From the NCBI GenBank assembly GCA_041287425.1, contig JBEULG010000003.1, forward strand, positions 37,211-101,210: a stretch of DNA of 64,000 nucleotides. The letters are read 5' to 3'. A model generated the notes under the pieces. It saw nothing but the letters and a program-made list of their open reading frames with translations, was not told where the DNA came from and did not search any database. This document shows, piece after piece, positions 45,044-54,567 of this stretch. The position numbers were made by a program, and so were the translations under genes. The stretch is from JAFGSI01 sp041287425 (GTDB taxonomy: Bacteria; Chloroflexota; Anaerolineae; Anaerolineales; Villigracilaceae). Position 1 is the stretch's first letter. Every line of letters begins with the position of its first letter.

Positions 45044-45355
45044 ATGAGCATTCCTCTTTCCTGGTATCTGGTTCTGGCAGCGGCGCTCTTCTCCATCGGC
45101 CTCTACGGCGTGCTGGTGCGCAAGAATGCCATCGCCATCCTGCTCGGCGTGGAATTGATGCTCAACGCCGTCAACATCAACCTGGTGGCCTTCTGGCGCT
45201 ACCTCGACCCGGCGCAGATGGCCGGACAGGCCTTTGCCATCATTGTCTTCGCCGTCGCGGCGGCTGAGGTGGCCGTCGGCCTGGCGCTGATTATCGCCGT
45301 CTATCGCCGCCGCAAGACGGTCGTGGCCGATGAAATTGATTTGATGAAATGGTGA
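45044..45355 (+). CDS. nuoK: NADH-quinone oxidoreductase subunit K
   Basis: 103 residues with three membrane helices. The two buried glutamates needed for proton pumping are present: Glu37 in LLGVELMLNAVNINLVAF and Glu75 in VAAAEVAVGLAL. AGGAGG precedes the ATG. Nine bases after nuoJ. Confidence 0.96.
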   Translation: MSIPLSWYLVLAAALFSIGLYGVLVRKNAIAILLGVELMLNAVNINLVAFWRYLDPAQMAGQAFAIIVFAVAAAEVAVGLALIIAVYRRRKTVVADEIDLMKW

Positions 45356-45384
45356 CGTGGCAACGTTGACACGCTGGAGGTTTC

Positions 45385-47544
<2,160 letters not shown>

Positions 47545-47559
47545 AACAGGAGCAAACCA

Positions 47560-49116
47560 ATGGAATTTATCAATCAACATCTCCTGACCCTCATCCTGTT
47601 CTTCCCCGTCCTGGCGGCGGTGATAGTGCTTTTGCTGCCCAAGGACAGGCCCCAGGTCATCCGCTGGACGGCGTTTGGCCTCAGCCTCGTCCCGTTCCTG
47701 CTGAGCGTCTATCTCTGGTTCCAGTTCCAGCCCGGCCAACCTGGCTTTCAGTTCGAGGAAAAATACGTCTGGTACGCGGCGCTCAACTCCAGTCTGCATC
47801 TCGGCGTGGACGGCATCTCGCTGACAATGGTGCTGCTCACCACGCTGCTGACGCCGGTCGCCCTGCTGGCCTCCTTCAGCGTCGCCGACCGCGTCAAGGC
47901 CTACATGTTCCTCTTCCTCCTGCTGGAGACGGGCATGCTGGGCGTCTTCCTGGCGCTCGACCTGCTCATCTTCTTCGTCTTCTGGGAAGTCGGCTTGGTC
48001 CCGATGTACTTCCTCATCAACCAGTGGGGCAGCGAGAAAGGCGAACGCGAACTGTGGAAGGGCGTCAAAGTGCAGGCGCGCAACTACGCCTCGCTCAAGT
48101 TCATGATTTACACCATGGCCGGTTCGCTCGGCCTGCTGCTGGCGATTCAACTCCTCGGCGTCCTCTTCCAGACCTATGACCTGCTCACCCTGACCGAAAA
48201 GTGGACCGCCCTGGAGGGGACTCTGCTCGGCCTGCCGGTGGCGACTGTCAAGACGGCCGCTTTCTGGGCCTTCGTGGTCGCTTTTGCCATCAAGGTGCCG
48301 GTCTGGCCGTTCCACACCTGGCTGCCCGACGCCCACACCGAAGCCCCGACCGCCGGTTCGATGATTCTGGCGGGCGTGCTGCTGAAACTGGGCGCCTACG
48401 GCTTCCTGCGCCTGGTGCTGCCGCTCTATCCGGCAGAGTCGGCGCGCTACGCCGGGGCGCTGGCCTTCCTGGCGGTGATGGCGATTGTCTTTGGGGCGTT
48501 TGCCTCCTACGGGCAGAAGGATTTCAAACGCCTGGTGGCGTATTCTTCCGTCAACCACATGGGCTTCGTCCTGCTCGGCATTGCCGCGGCAGCCAAGGCG
48601 TCCGGCACGCTCGACGCGACGATTGCCATGAACGGCGCTGTGCTGCAGATGTTCAATCACGGCCTCTCGGCGGCGGGCATGTTCTTCCTGGTCGGCGTCA
48701 TCTACGAGCGCACCCACACCCGCAACCTGGACGATTTCGGCGGCCTCTTCCCGCTTGTGCCGGTCTATGGCGGCATTCTCATTTTTACCAGCATGGCCTC
48801 GCTCGGCCTGCCGGGGCTGAACGGCTTCGTCTCCGAGTTCCTGGTGGTGCGGGGTTCATGGCCGGTGCTGACGGTTTACACGGCGGTCGCCATGCTTGGC
48901 CTGCTCTTCACCGGCGCGTATATCCTGAAGGGAATCAAGCAAGTGCTGCACGGCCCGCTGAACGAGCATTGGGCGCATGGTGAGCACAAACTAACCGAAA
49001 TCAACGCGCGTGAAATCGTGGTCATGGCGCCGTTGATGGCGCTCATCCTGGCCATCGGCCTCTACCCGGCCTGGATTTTGGACGTTATCAACAAAGCCGT
49101 GACGATGTTGTTCTAA
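47560..49116 (+). CDS. nuoM: NADH-quinone oxidoreductase subunit M, first copy
   Basis: 518 residues with about fourteen membrane helices. Antiporter motifs: FWEVGLVPMYFLINQWG, PVWPFHTWLPDAHTEAPTAGSMILAGVLLKLGAYGFLRL (with the pump Lys and helix-breaking Pro), and DFKRLVAYSSVNHMGFVLLG. This copy is the closer of the two to ordinary NuoM. It follows nuoL by 15 bases with AGGAGC before the ATG. Confidence 0.95.
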   Translation: MEFINQHLLTLILFFPVLAAVIVLLLPKDRPQVIRWTAFGLSLVPFLLSVYLWFQFQPGQPGFQFEEKYVWYAALNSSLHLGVDGISLTMVLLTTLLTPVALLASFSVADRVKAYMFLFLLLETGMLGVFLALDLLIFFVFWEVGLVPMYFLINQWGSEKGERELWKGVKVQARNYASLKFMIYTMAGSLGLLLAIQLLGVLFQTYDLLTLTEKWTALEGTLLGLPVATVKTAAFWAFVVAFAIKVPVWPFHTWLPDAHTEAPTAGSMILAGVLLKLGAYGFLRLVLPLYPAESARYAGALAFLAVMAIVFGAFASYGQKDFKRLVAYSSVNHMGFVLLGIAAAAKASGTLDATIAMNGAVLQMFNHGLSAAGMFFLVGVIYERTHTRNLDDFGGLFPLVPVYGGILIFTSMASLGLPGLNGFVSEFLVVRGSWPVLTVYTAVAMLGLLFTGAYILKGIKQVLHGPLNEHWAHGEHKLTEINAREIVVMAPLMALILAIGLYPAWILDVINKAVTMLF

Positions 49117-49126
49117 CGAGGTAGCC

Positions 49127-50602
49127 ATGCAATTTCCGTTCCTGAGCGTTATCGTCTTCATCCCGCTGGCGGCGGCGCTGGTCATTCTGCTTTACAAGCC
49201 GGAGTGGAAGACAGCCATCCGTTGGACCGCCCTGGCCGCCGGTCTGGTTGCGCTGGCGCTGTCGTTTTGGGTTTACTTCGCCTACGACAAGGCCGCGGCC
49301 GGCTACCAGTTCATCGAAAAATACGACTGGATGCCCCTGCTCGGCATCAGCCTCCACTTCGGCGTGGACGGCATGTCGGTCCCGCTCGTCCTGCTGACCG
49401 GCGTGGTGATGGTCACCGGCGTGATGATTTCGTGGGGCATCGAAGACCGGCCGCGTGAGTTCTTCGCCTTCCTGTTCATCCTGGCTTCGGGCGTGTTTGG
49501 CGTCTTCGCCTCGCTCGACCTGTTCATGCTGTTCTTCTTCTACGAAATCGCCGTCTTCCCGATGTACCTGCTCATCGCCATCTGGGGCTGGGTGAAAACG
49601 CGTGAGTACGCGGCGATGAAATTGACCCTCTACCTGTTCGTCGGCTCGGTCATCTCGCTGATCGGCGCCCTGGTCATGTACTGGACGAGCGGCGCGCACA
49701 CCTTCGATATGCTGGTGCTGGAAACGGTCAAGTTCACGCCGCAGTTCCAGAAAATCTGGTTCCTGCCCGTCTTCCTTGGCTTTGCCGTGCTGGGCGGCAT
49801 CTTCCCCTTCCACAACTGGTCGCCCGATGGTCACGTCGCCGCGCCGACCGCCGTCTCGATGTTCCACGCCGGCGTGCTGATGAAACTGGGCGCCTTCGCC
49901 GCCCTGCGCGTCGGCATCATGCTCCTGCCGGAGGGGGCCAGGTTCTGGGCGCCGCTCATCATGTCGCTGGCGCTGGTCAACATCGTCTATGGCGCCTTCA
50001 TCGCCAGCGTGCAGACCGACTTCAAATACGTCATCGGCTTCTCCTCCGTCTCGCACATGGGACTGGTGGCCATGGGATTCGCCACCCTCAATCAGGACGG
50101 CATGCTCGGCGCCGGCCTGCAGATGTTCTCGCACGGCGTGATGACGGCCCTCTTCTTTGCCGTCGTCGGCATGGTCTATGACCGGGCGCACACCCGCGAA
50201 ATTCCCAAACTGGGCGGGATGATTAAACCGCTGCCGCTGGCGGGCATCGGCCTGATTGTCGGCAGTTTGGTCTCGATGGGCATGCCCGGCTTCTCCGGCT
50301 TTGTGGCCGAATTCCCCATCTTCCGCGGCATCTGGAACACGAACCTGTGGTGGATGGCGATTGTCGCCGCCGTCTCGATTGTGGTGACCGCCTCCTACGT
50401 CCTGCTGGTCGTCCGCAAGGTCTTCTTTGGAAAAATGCCGGAAGAATTCGAGGGTCACATTCCGCCCATCAACGCCTTCGATAAAATTGCCCTCGTGCTG
50501 CTGATGGCCTTCATGATCGGCATCGGCCTGGTCCCGGCCCTGATGGAACCCTGGGTGCTGTCGGGCGTCCAACACATCCTTGCCCTGCTGGGAGGTGCAT
50601 AA
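49127..50602 (+). CDS. nuoM: NADH-quinone oxidoreductase subunit M, second copy
   Basis: 491 residues. The same architecture as the first copy but with clear divergence: FFFYEIAVFPMYLLIAIWGW, GIFPFHNWSPDGHVAAPTAVSMFHAGVLMKLGAF and DFKYVIGFSSVSHMGLVAMG. The TWLPDAH motif of ordinary NuoM reads NWSPDGH. It starts 10 bases after the first copy and shares one base with nuoN, so it is a normal member of the operon. It should be an extra proton-pumping module. Confidence 0.93.
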   Translation: MQFPFLSVIVFIPLAAALVILLYKPEWKTAIRWTALAAGLVALALSFWVYFAYDKAAAGYQFIEKYDWMPLLGISLHFGVDGMSVPLVLLTGVVMVTGVMISWGIEDRPREFFAFLFILASGVFGVFASLDLFMLFFFYEIAVFPMYLLIAIWGWVKTREYAAMKLTLYLFVGSVISLIGALVMYWTSGAHTFDMLVLETVKFTPQFQKIWFLPVFLGFAVLGGIFPFHNWSPDGHVAAPTAVSMFHAGVLMKLGAFAALRVGIMLLPEGARFWAPLIMSLALVNIVYGAFIASVQTDFKYVIGFSSVSHMGLVAMGFATLNQDGMLGAGLQMFSHGVMTALFFAVVGMVYDRAHTREIPKLGGMIKPLPLAGIGLIVGSLVSMGMPGFSGFVAEFPIFRGIWNTNLWWMAIVAAVSIVVTASYVLLVVRKVFFGKMPEEFEGHIPPINAFDKIALVLLMAFMIGIGLVPALMEPWVLSGVQHILALLGGA

Positions 50603-52038
50603 TGACCGGCATCCTGCCCATTCTTCCCGAAATTCTCTTGCTGGCGCTCGGCGTCCTGATTCTGACCCTCGACCCGTTCCTGAAACGGGACGAAGCGCGC
50701 CGCCCCTTCCTGGGCTGGTTCACGGCGGGCGGTTTGCTCGTCACCCTGACCCTGAGCCTGCTCTTCGCCCGTCCGGGCGAGCCGGCCCTGGTCTTCGGCG
50801 GGATGATTCGCTTCGACGGGCTGGGCTTCCTCTTCAAGATGTTCTTCCTCTTCGCCGCGGCCGTCACCGCCCTCTTCTTCATGGACGAGGAGAAACTCGC
50901 CCGCCGCGCCGAAGCCTACCTGTTGCTGGTCGCTGCCACGCTGGGCATGTGCCTCATGGCCTCTGCCGCCGACCTGGTGATGCTCTACCTGTCCATCGAG
51001 ACGGCCTCCATCCCGCTCTATATCCTGGCGGGCTTCATGAAGGAGGACGACAAATCCACCGAAGCGGGCTTCAAGTACATGCTCTTCGGGGCGATGGCGT
51101 CGGCCGTCCTTCTGTATGGCTTCAGCCTCCTCTTTGGCTTCACAGGCAAGACGGGGCTGTATGACCTGGCGTTCTTGTTCGACAAGTTCAACCTGCTGGC
51201 TGCCGGCATCACCTTCCTGGTGCTGGCCGGGCTGGCTTTCAAGGTCTCGGCGTTTCCCTTTCATTTTTGGGCGCCAGATGTCTACCAGGGCGCGCCGACC
51301 CCGGTGGCCGGTTTCCTGTCCACGGCCTCCAAGGCCGCCGGTTTTGCCGTCCTGATGCGCCTCTTCACGGCCGTCTTCCCGGCGCTGAACGCTGAGTGGA
51401 GTCTCATCCTGGCCATCCTGGCGACGCTGACCATGACGGTCGGCAACCTGATTGCCCTGGCGCAGAAGAATGTCAAACGCCTGCTGGCCTATTCCTCGAT
51501 TTCCCATGCCGGTTATGCCCTGATCGGCGTGGTCGCTTTTTCGCAATTGGGCATGGCCAGTGTGGTCTTCTATCTCGTCGCCTATGTGCTGACCAACCTG
51601 CTGGCCTTTGGCGTGGTGGCGATTGTCGGTCAGGTGACCGGCTCGGATGAATTTTCGGCCTACAACGGTCTCAGCCGCCGCAATGCCGGTCTGGCGCTGG
51701 CCATGCTGGTGGCCTTCCTCTCGCTGGCCGGCATGCCGCCCTTTGCCGGTTTTGTCGCCAAGTTCTACATTTTCCTGGCGGCGGTCGATACCAACTGGAT
51801 TTGGCTGGCCTTTGTCGGCGTGCTGAACTCCATCGTCGGCCTGTACTACTACCTGAACGTGTTGAAATACGTGTACCTGTACCGGATGGAGAACGAGGAC
51901 GAGGAAAAACATCCTGTGCCGGTCTCGCGGCCGGTGGCTGCGGCGGTGATGGTTTTGGTGGCGGGCATTGTTTTGCTGGGCGCTTTCTTCGGACCCTGGT
52001 TCGGATTCGCTACCCAGGCTGCTGCGGCGCTGTTCTAG
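50602..52038 (+). CDS. nuoN: NADH-quinone oxidoreductase subunit N
   Basis: 478 residues with about fourteen membrane helices. LSIETASIPLYILAGFMKED, FKVSAFPFHFWAPDVYQGAPTPVAGFLSTASKAAGFAVL and NVKRLLAYSSISHAGYALIG are NuoN/ND2 signatures. The ATG shares its A with the stop of the second nuoM (TAATG). Last gene of the membrane-arm cluster. Confidence 0.96.
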   Translation: MTGILPILPEILLLALGVLILTLDPFLKRDEARRPFLGWFTAGGLLVTLTLSLLFARPGEPALVFGGMIRFDGLGFLFKMFFLFAAAVTALFFMDEEKLARRAEAYLLLVAATLGMCLMASAADLVMLYLSIETASIPLYILAGFMKEDDKSTEAGFKYMLFGAMASAVLLYGFSLLFGFTGKTGLYDLAFLFDKFNLLAAGITFLVLAGLAFKVSAFPFHFWAPDVYQGAPTPVAGFLSTASKAAGFAVLMRLFTAVFPALNAEWSLILAILATLTMTVGNLIALAQKNVKRLLAYSSISHAGYALIGVVAFSQLGMASVVFYLVAYVLTNLLAFGVVAIVGQVTGSDEFSAYNGLSRRNAGLALAMLVAFLSLAGMPPFAGFVAKFYIFLAAVDTNWIWLAFVGVLNSIVGLYYYLNVLKYVYLYRMENEDEEKHPVPVSRPVAAAVMVLVAGIVLLGAFFGPWFGFATQAAAALF

Positions 52039-52064
52039 ACGCCTCTTCCCGCCTCTGATATAAT
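52036..52064 (+). promoter_or_regulatory. Promoter of the Fo ATP synthase genes
   Basis: TAGACG and a perfect TATAAT are 17 bases apart, the -35 starting in the nuoN stop codon. The -10 ends 9 bases before the ATG of atpZ, with no Shine-Dalgarno site. Confidence 0.6.
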
Positions 52065-52073
52065 TTCGCCGCC

Positions 52074-52367
52074 ATGAATGGATTAGACAAAAAGGGACAA
52101 GACGAATTCCGCACCGCAGTGACCATGACGGTGGTCTGGGTGGCGGGATTGACCCTGGCCGTGATTTTCCTGGCGCTCTTTGCAGGGATATTGCTCGATA
52201 AATTCCTGAACACCAAACCGGTGTTTACCGTCCTGTTGATGGTTGCCAGCATTCCGCTCACCATTTACCTGACCTTCAAGGTGGTGAGGAGGGCGACCGG
52301 CCGGCTCCAACCGGCAGCAAGCAAAAAGAACCCCGAGGAGGTATCCCATCGTGACGAAGACAACTGA
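52074..52367 (+). CDS. atpZ: AtpZ/AtpI-like Fo-associated protein
   Basis: 97 residues with two membrane helices (about 18-42 and 48-68). The sequence LAVIFLALFAGILLDKFLNTKPVFTVLLMVASIPLTIY matches the small AtpZ/'gene 1' family that precedes atpB in many operons and aids assembly or ion supply of Fo. The gene overlaps atpB by 17 bases. It is the first gene of the cluster and probably leaderless. Confidence 0.85.
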   Translation: MNGLDKKGQDEFRTAVTMTVVWVAGLTLAVIFLALFAGILLDKFLNTKPVFTVLLMVASIPLTIYLTFKVVRRATGRLQPAASKKNPEEVSHRDEDN

Positions 52368-53391
52368 TGCGACCCCGAAGAAGAAAGGCTGGCGCTGGGG
52401 CACGAACCGCTGGATTGTGCTGGGCCTCATCATTCTGGGCGCGTATTTGCTGACCGACTTCTTCGGCATCGGCCAGAACATCAGACCGATTCGCCCCTTT
52501 GTGCAATTGCCGGCTGAACATTGGAGCGAGCACCCCTTGTTCTCGACTTCCTTCCTGGGCATCGGCGATTTCTACCTGACAAATACCCTGGTCGCCCTGT
52601 TCATTGTCATGGCGCTGGTGATTGGGCTGGCCTTCTGGTTCAACCGCGCCGTGCGGAACGCGTTCAAGAAGAACGACTTGGCCCTGAAAGGCATCCCCGG
52701 TGCGCTCGAAGCCCTGCTCGAGGCCCTCTTCAACATGACCCAGGCCACCGCCGGCAAGTGGGCCTGGACCATCTTCCCGTGGTTTGCTACCATCACCCTG
52801 ACGGTCCTGCTCGCCAACTGGATGGAACTCATCCCCGGCGTGGACAGCATCGGAGTCATCGAGGAAGCCCACGGCACCGGCTATGCCGTCCGGCAGTTGA
52901 CGGAGGGCATTGCCACCATCACCATGCCGGAAATGGCAGAACATGGCAGCCACCTGATCCCCTTCGTGCGCGTCGTCTCCACCGACTTGAACTTCACCGT
53001 GGCGCTGGCCCTCATTGCCGTTGTCGCCGTGCAGGTCATGGGCGTCCGGGCGCAGGGTATCCAATACTTCACCAAATTCTGGAATACCAAAACCTTCTTC
53101 AGCAAGCCGATTTTCGGCGTGATTGACTGGGGTGTGGGCCTGCTCGAACTGGTCTCCGAATTCTCGAAGATTCTCTCGTTTGCATTCCGGTTGTTCGGTA
53201 ATATCTTCGCCGGTTCGGTGCTGCTGTTCGTCATGGGTTCGCTGCTCGGCTCGATTGTCATCCTGCCGTCCATGTTTTACTTGCTCGAGTTCTTTGTCGG
53301 CGCAATCCAGGCCCTTGTCTTTGGTCTGCTCACGATGACCTTCATGGCGCAAGCCACGCAAGGTCACGGCGAGCACGAGGAAGCACACTAA
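52351..53391 (+). CDS. atpB: ATP synthase subunit a
   Basis: 346 residues starting at GTG with AGGAGG 9 bases upstream. The essential Arg is in FSKILSFAFRLFGNIFAGSVLLFVM (the RLFGN motif). LLANWMELIPGVDS is another conserved block. The N-terminal ~80 residues and the loop after helix 3 are longer than in E. coli (271 residues). It forms the proton half-channels against the c-ring. Confidence 0.95.
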   Translation: MTKTTDATPKKKGWRWGTNRWIVLGLIILGAYLLTDFFGIGQNIRPIRPFVQLPAEHWSEHPLFSTSFLGIGDFYLTNTLVALFIVMALVIGLAFWFNRAVRNAFKKNDLALKGIPGALEALLEALFNMTQATAGKWAWTIFPWFATITLTVLLANWMELIPGVDSIGVIEEAHGTGYAVRQLTEGIATITMPEMAEHGSHLIPFVRVVSTDLNFTVALALIAVVAVQVMGVRAQGIQYFTKFWNTKTFFSKPIFGVIDWGVGLLELVSEFSKILSFAFRLFGNIFAGSVLLFVMGSLLGSIVILPSMFYLLEFFVGAIQALVFGLLTMTFMAQATQGHGEHEEAH

Positions 53392-53455
53392 TTTTCGGGC
53401 GAGGAAACAGCCCGGGTACAGACCATATCCTAGCGGCGGAACTTCCGCCCGAAAA
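53392..53455 (+). promoter_or_regulatory. Alternative mRNA hairpins between atpB and atpE
   Basis: TTTTCGGGCG (53392-53401) is complementary to CGCCCGAAAA (53446-53455). The second arm also overlaps a local hairpin, GGCGGA with TCCGCC (about 53435-53449). The two pairings exclude each other. They end 22 bases before the atpE ATG. Confidence 0.5.
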
Positions 53456-53477
53456 CAAACACGGAGGTAACATTCTC

Positions 53478-53723
53478 ATGGAAGGTAACATCATAATTGC
53501 TGCAAAATTGATCGGCGCGGGCCTGGCAATGATTGGGGCCATTGGCGCAGGGGCGGGCATCGGCATCGTGACCAGCGGCGCGGTCCAGGCAATGGGACGC
53601 AACCCGGACGCCACCGGTACGATTCAGACCAATATGATTCTCGGCATCGCCTTTGCAGAAGCCGTCGCCATTTATTGCCTGGTGGTTGCTCTGCTCATCC
53701 TCTTCGTCGTTGGCAACGTGTAG
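53478..53723 (+). CDS. atpE: ATP synthase subunit c
   Basis: 81 residues, a helical hairpin. Helix 1 contains LIGAGLAMIGAIGAGAGIGIVTSG, the polar loop is GRNPDAT and helix 2 has the proton-carrying Glu in GIAFAEAVAIYCLVVALLI. No Na+-binding pattern (Gln in helix 1 with an ES motif in helix 2) is evident, so proton use is likely. GGAGG lies upstream of the ATG. Confidence 0.96.
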   Translation: MEGNIIIAAKLIGAGLAMIGAIGAGAGIGIVTSGAVQAMGRNPDATGTIQTNMILGIAFAEAVAIYCLVVALLILFVVGNV

Positions 53724-53755
53724 TTTTTGCTGACCGATAAACAAGGAGGTACCCC

Positions 53756-54493
53756 TTGGAACAACTGGGTCTCAACTTAGGCTATCTGCTCGTGCAGATC
53801 ATTTGTTTCTTCATCATCTTTGTGGTGGTGCGCGCCTGGATTATCAAGCCGCTGCGCACCATGCTGGAAAAACGCCGTGCGACGATTGCCCAGGGCCTCG
53901 AAGACGCCCGCATCGCCGCGGAAGCGCGCGCCAACGCCGAGAAAGAAGCCGCGAAAATCCTGGCCGAAGCCCAGGCGAAGGCCAGCCAGGTGGTTCGTGA
54001 GGCGACCGAACGCGCCGAACAGGCGGCCAAAGACGTGCGCGCCGCCGCCGAAGCCGAAATCGCCAAGGCGCGCGAATCGGCCCTGGCCGAAGCGGAGGGC
54101 GAGCGTAACCGCATGCTCGGCGACCTGCGCGGGCAGGTAGCGGCCCTCGCCATCGCCGCAGCGCAGAAACTGGTCGGCGAGGCGCTGGATGAAAAGCGCC
54201 AGCACGCCCTCATCAACGAGTTCTTCTCCGGCGTCAAGGCCGGCAAGGTGGTGGTGCTGGAAGGCGCCGAATTGACCGGCGCGGCCGCCGAGGTCACCTC
54301 GGCCCTGCCGCTGACCGCCGAAGAGCAGGAAGCCGTCAAGAAGGACGTTCTGGCCAGGATGGGCAAGCAGGCCACGGTCACCTTCCGCGTCGACCCGTCC
54401 ATCCTGGGCGGGCTGGTCATCAAAGTCGGCGACAAGGTGCTGGATGGCTCGGTGGCTGCCCAACTCGAAGGTCTGCGCCAGTCGCTGAAATAA
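53756..54493 (+). CDS. atpF: ATP synthase b-delta fusion subunit
   Basis: 245 residues from a TTG with AAGGAGG 6-7 bases upstream. Residues 1-160 are subunit b: one membrane helix (about 8-26), then a long Ala/Glu/Arg coiled coil. Residues ~170-245 match the C-terminal part of subunit delta: VTSALPLTAEEQEAVKKDVLARMG, then VDPSILGGLVIKVGDKVLDGSVAAQLEGLRQSL. The N-terminal six-helix domain of delta, which normally caps F1, is missing. No separate atpH gene follows. Confidence 0.92.
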   Translation: MEQLGLNLGYLLVQIICFFIIFVVVRAWIIKPLRTMLEKRRATIAQGLEDARIAAEARANAEKEAAKILAEAQAKASQVVREATERAEQAAKDVRAAAEAEIAKARESALAEAEGERNRMLGDLRGQVAALAIAAAQKLVGEALDEKRQHALINEFFSGVKAGKVVVLEGAELTGAAAEVTSALPLTAEEQEAVKKDVLARMGKQATVTFRVDPSILGGLVIKVGDKVLDGSVAAQLEGLRQSLK

Positions 54494-54511
54494 CCGGCAT
54501 TGCTTTTTCTC

Positions 54512-54550
54512 AGACCTGACCGGTACGCCGCCTGTCAGGTCTTTATTTTT
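54512..54550 (+). terminator. Terminator after the Fo genes
   Basis: AGACCTGAC (54512-54520) pairs with GTCAGGTCT (54534-54542), followed by TTATTTTT. It closes the atp unit before murE. Confidence 0.9.
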
Positions 54551-54567
54551 GTGGTAAAACTTGCCGC

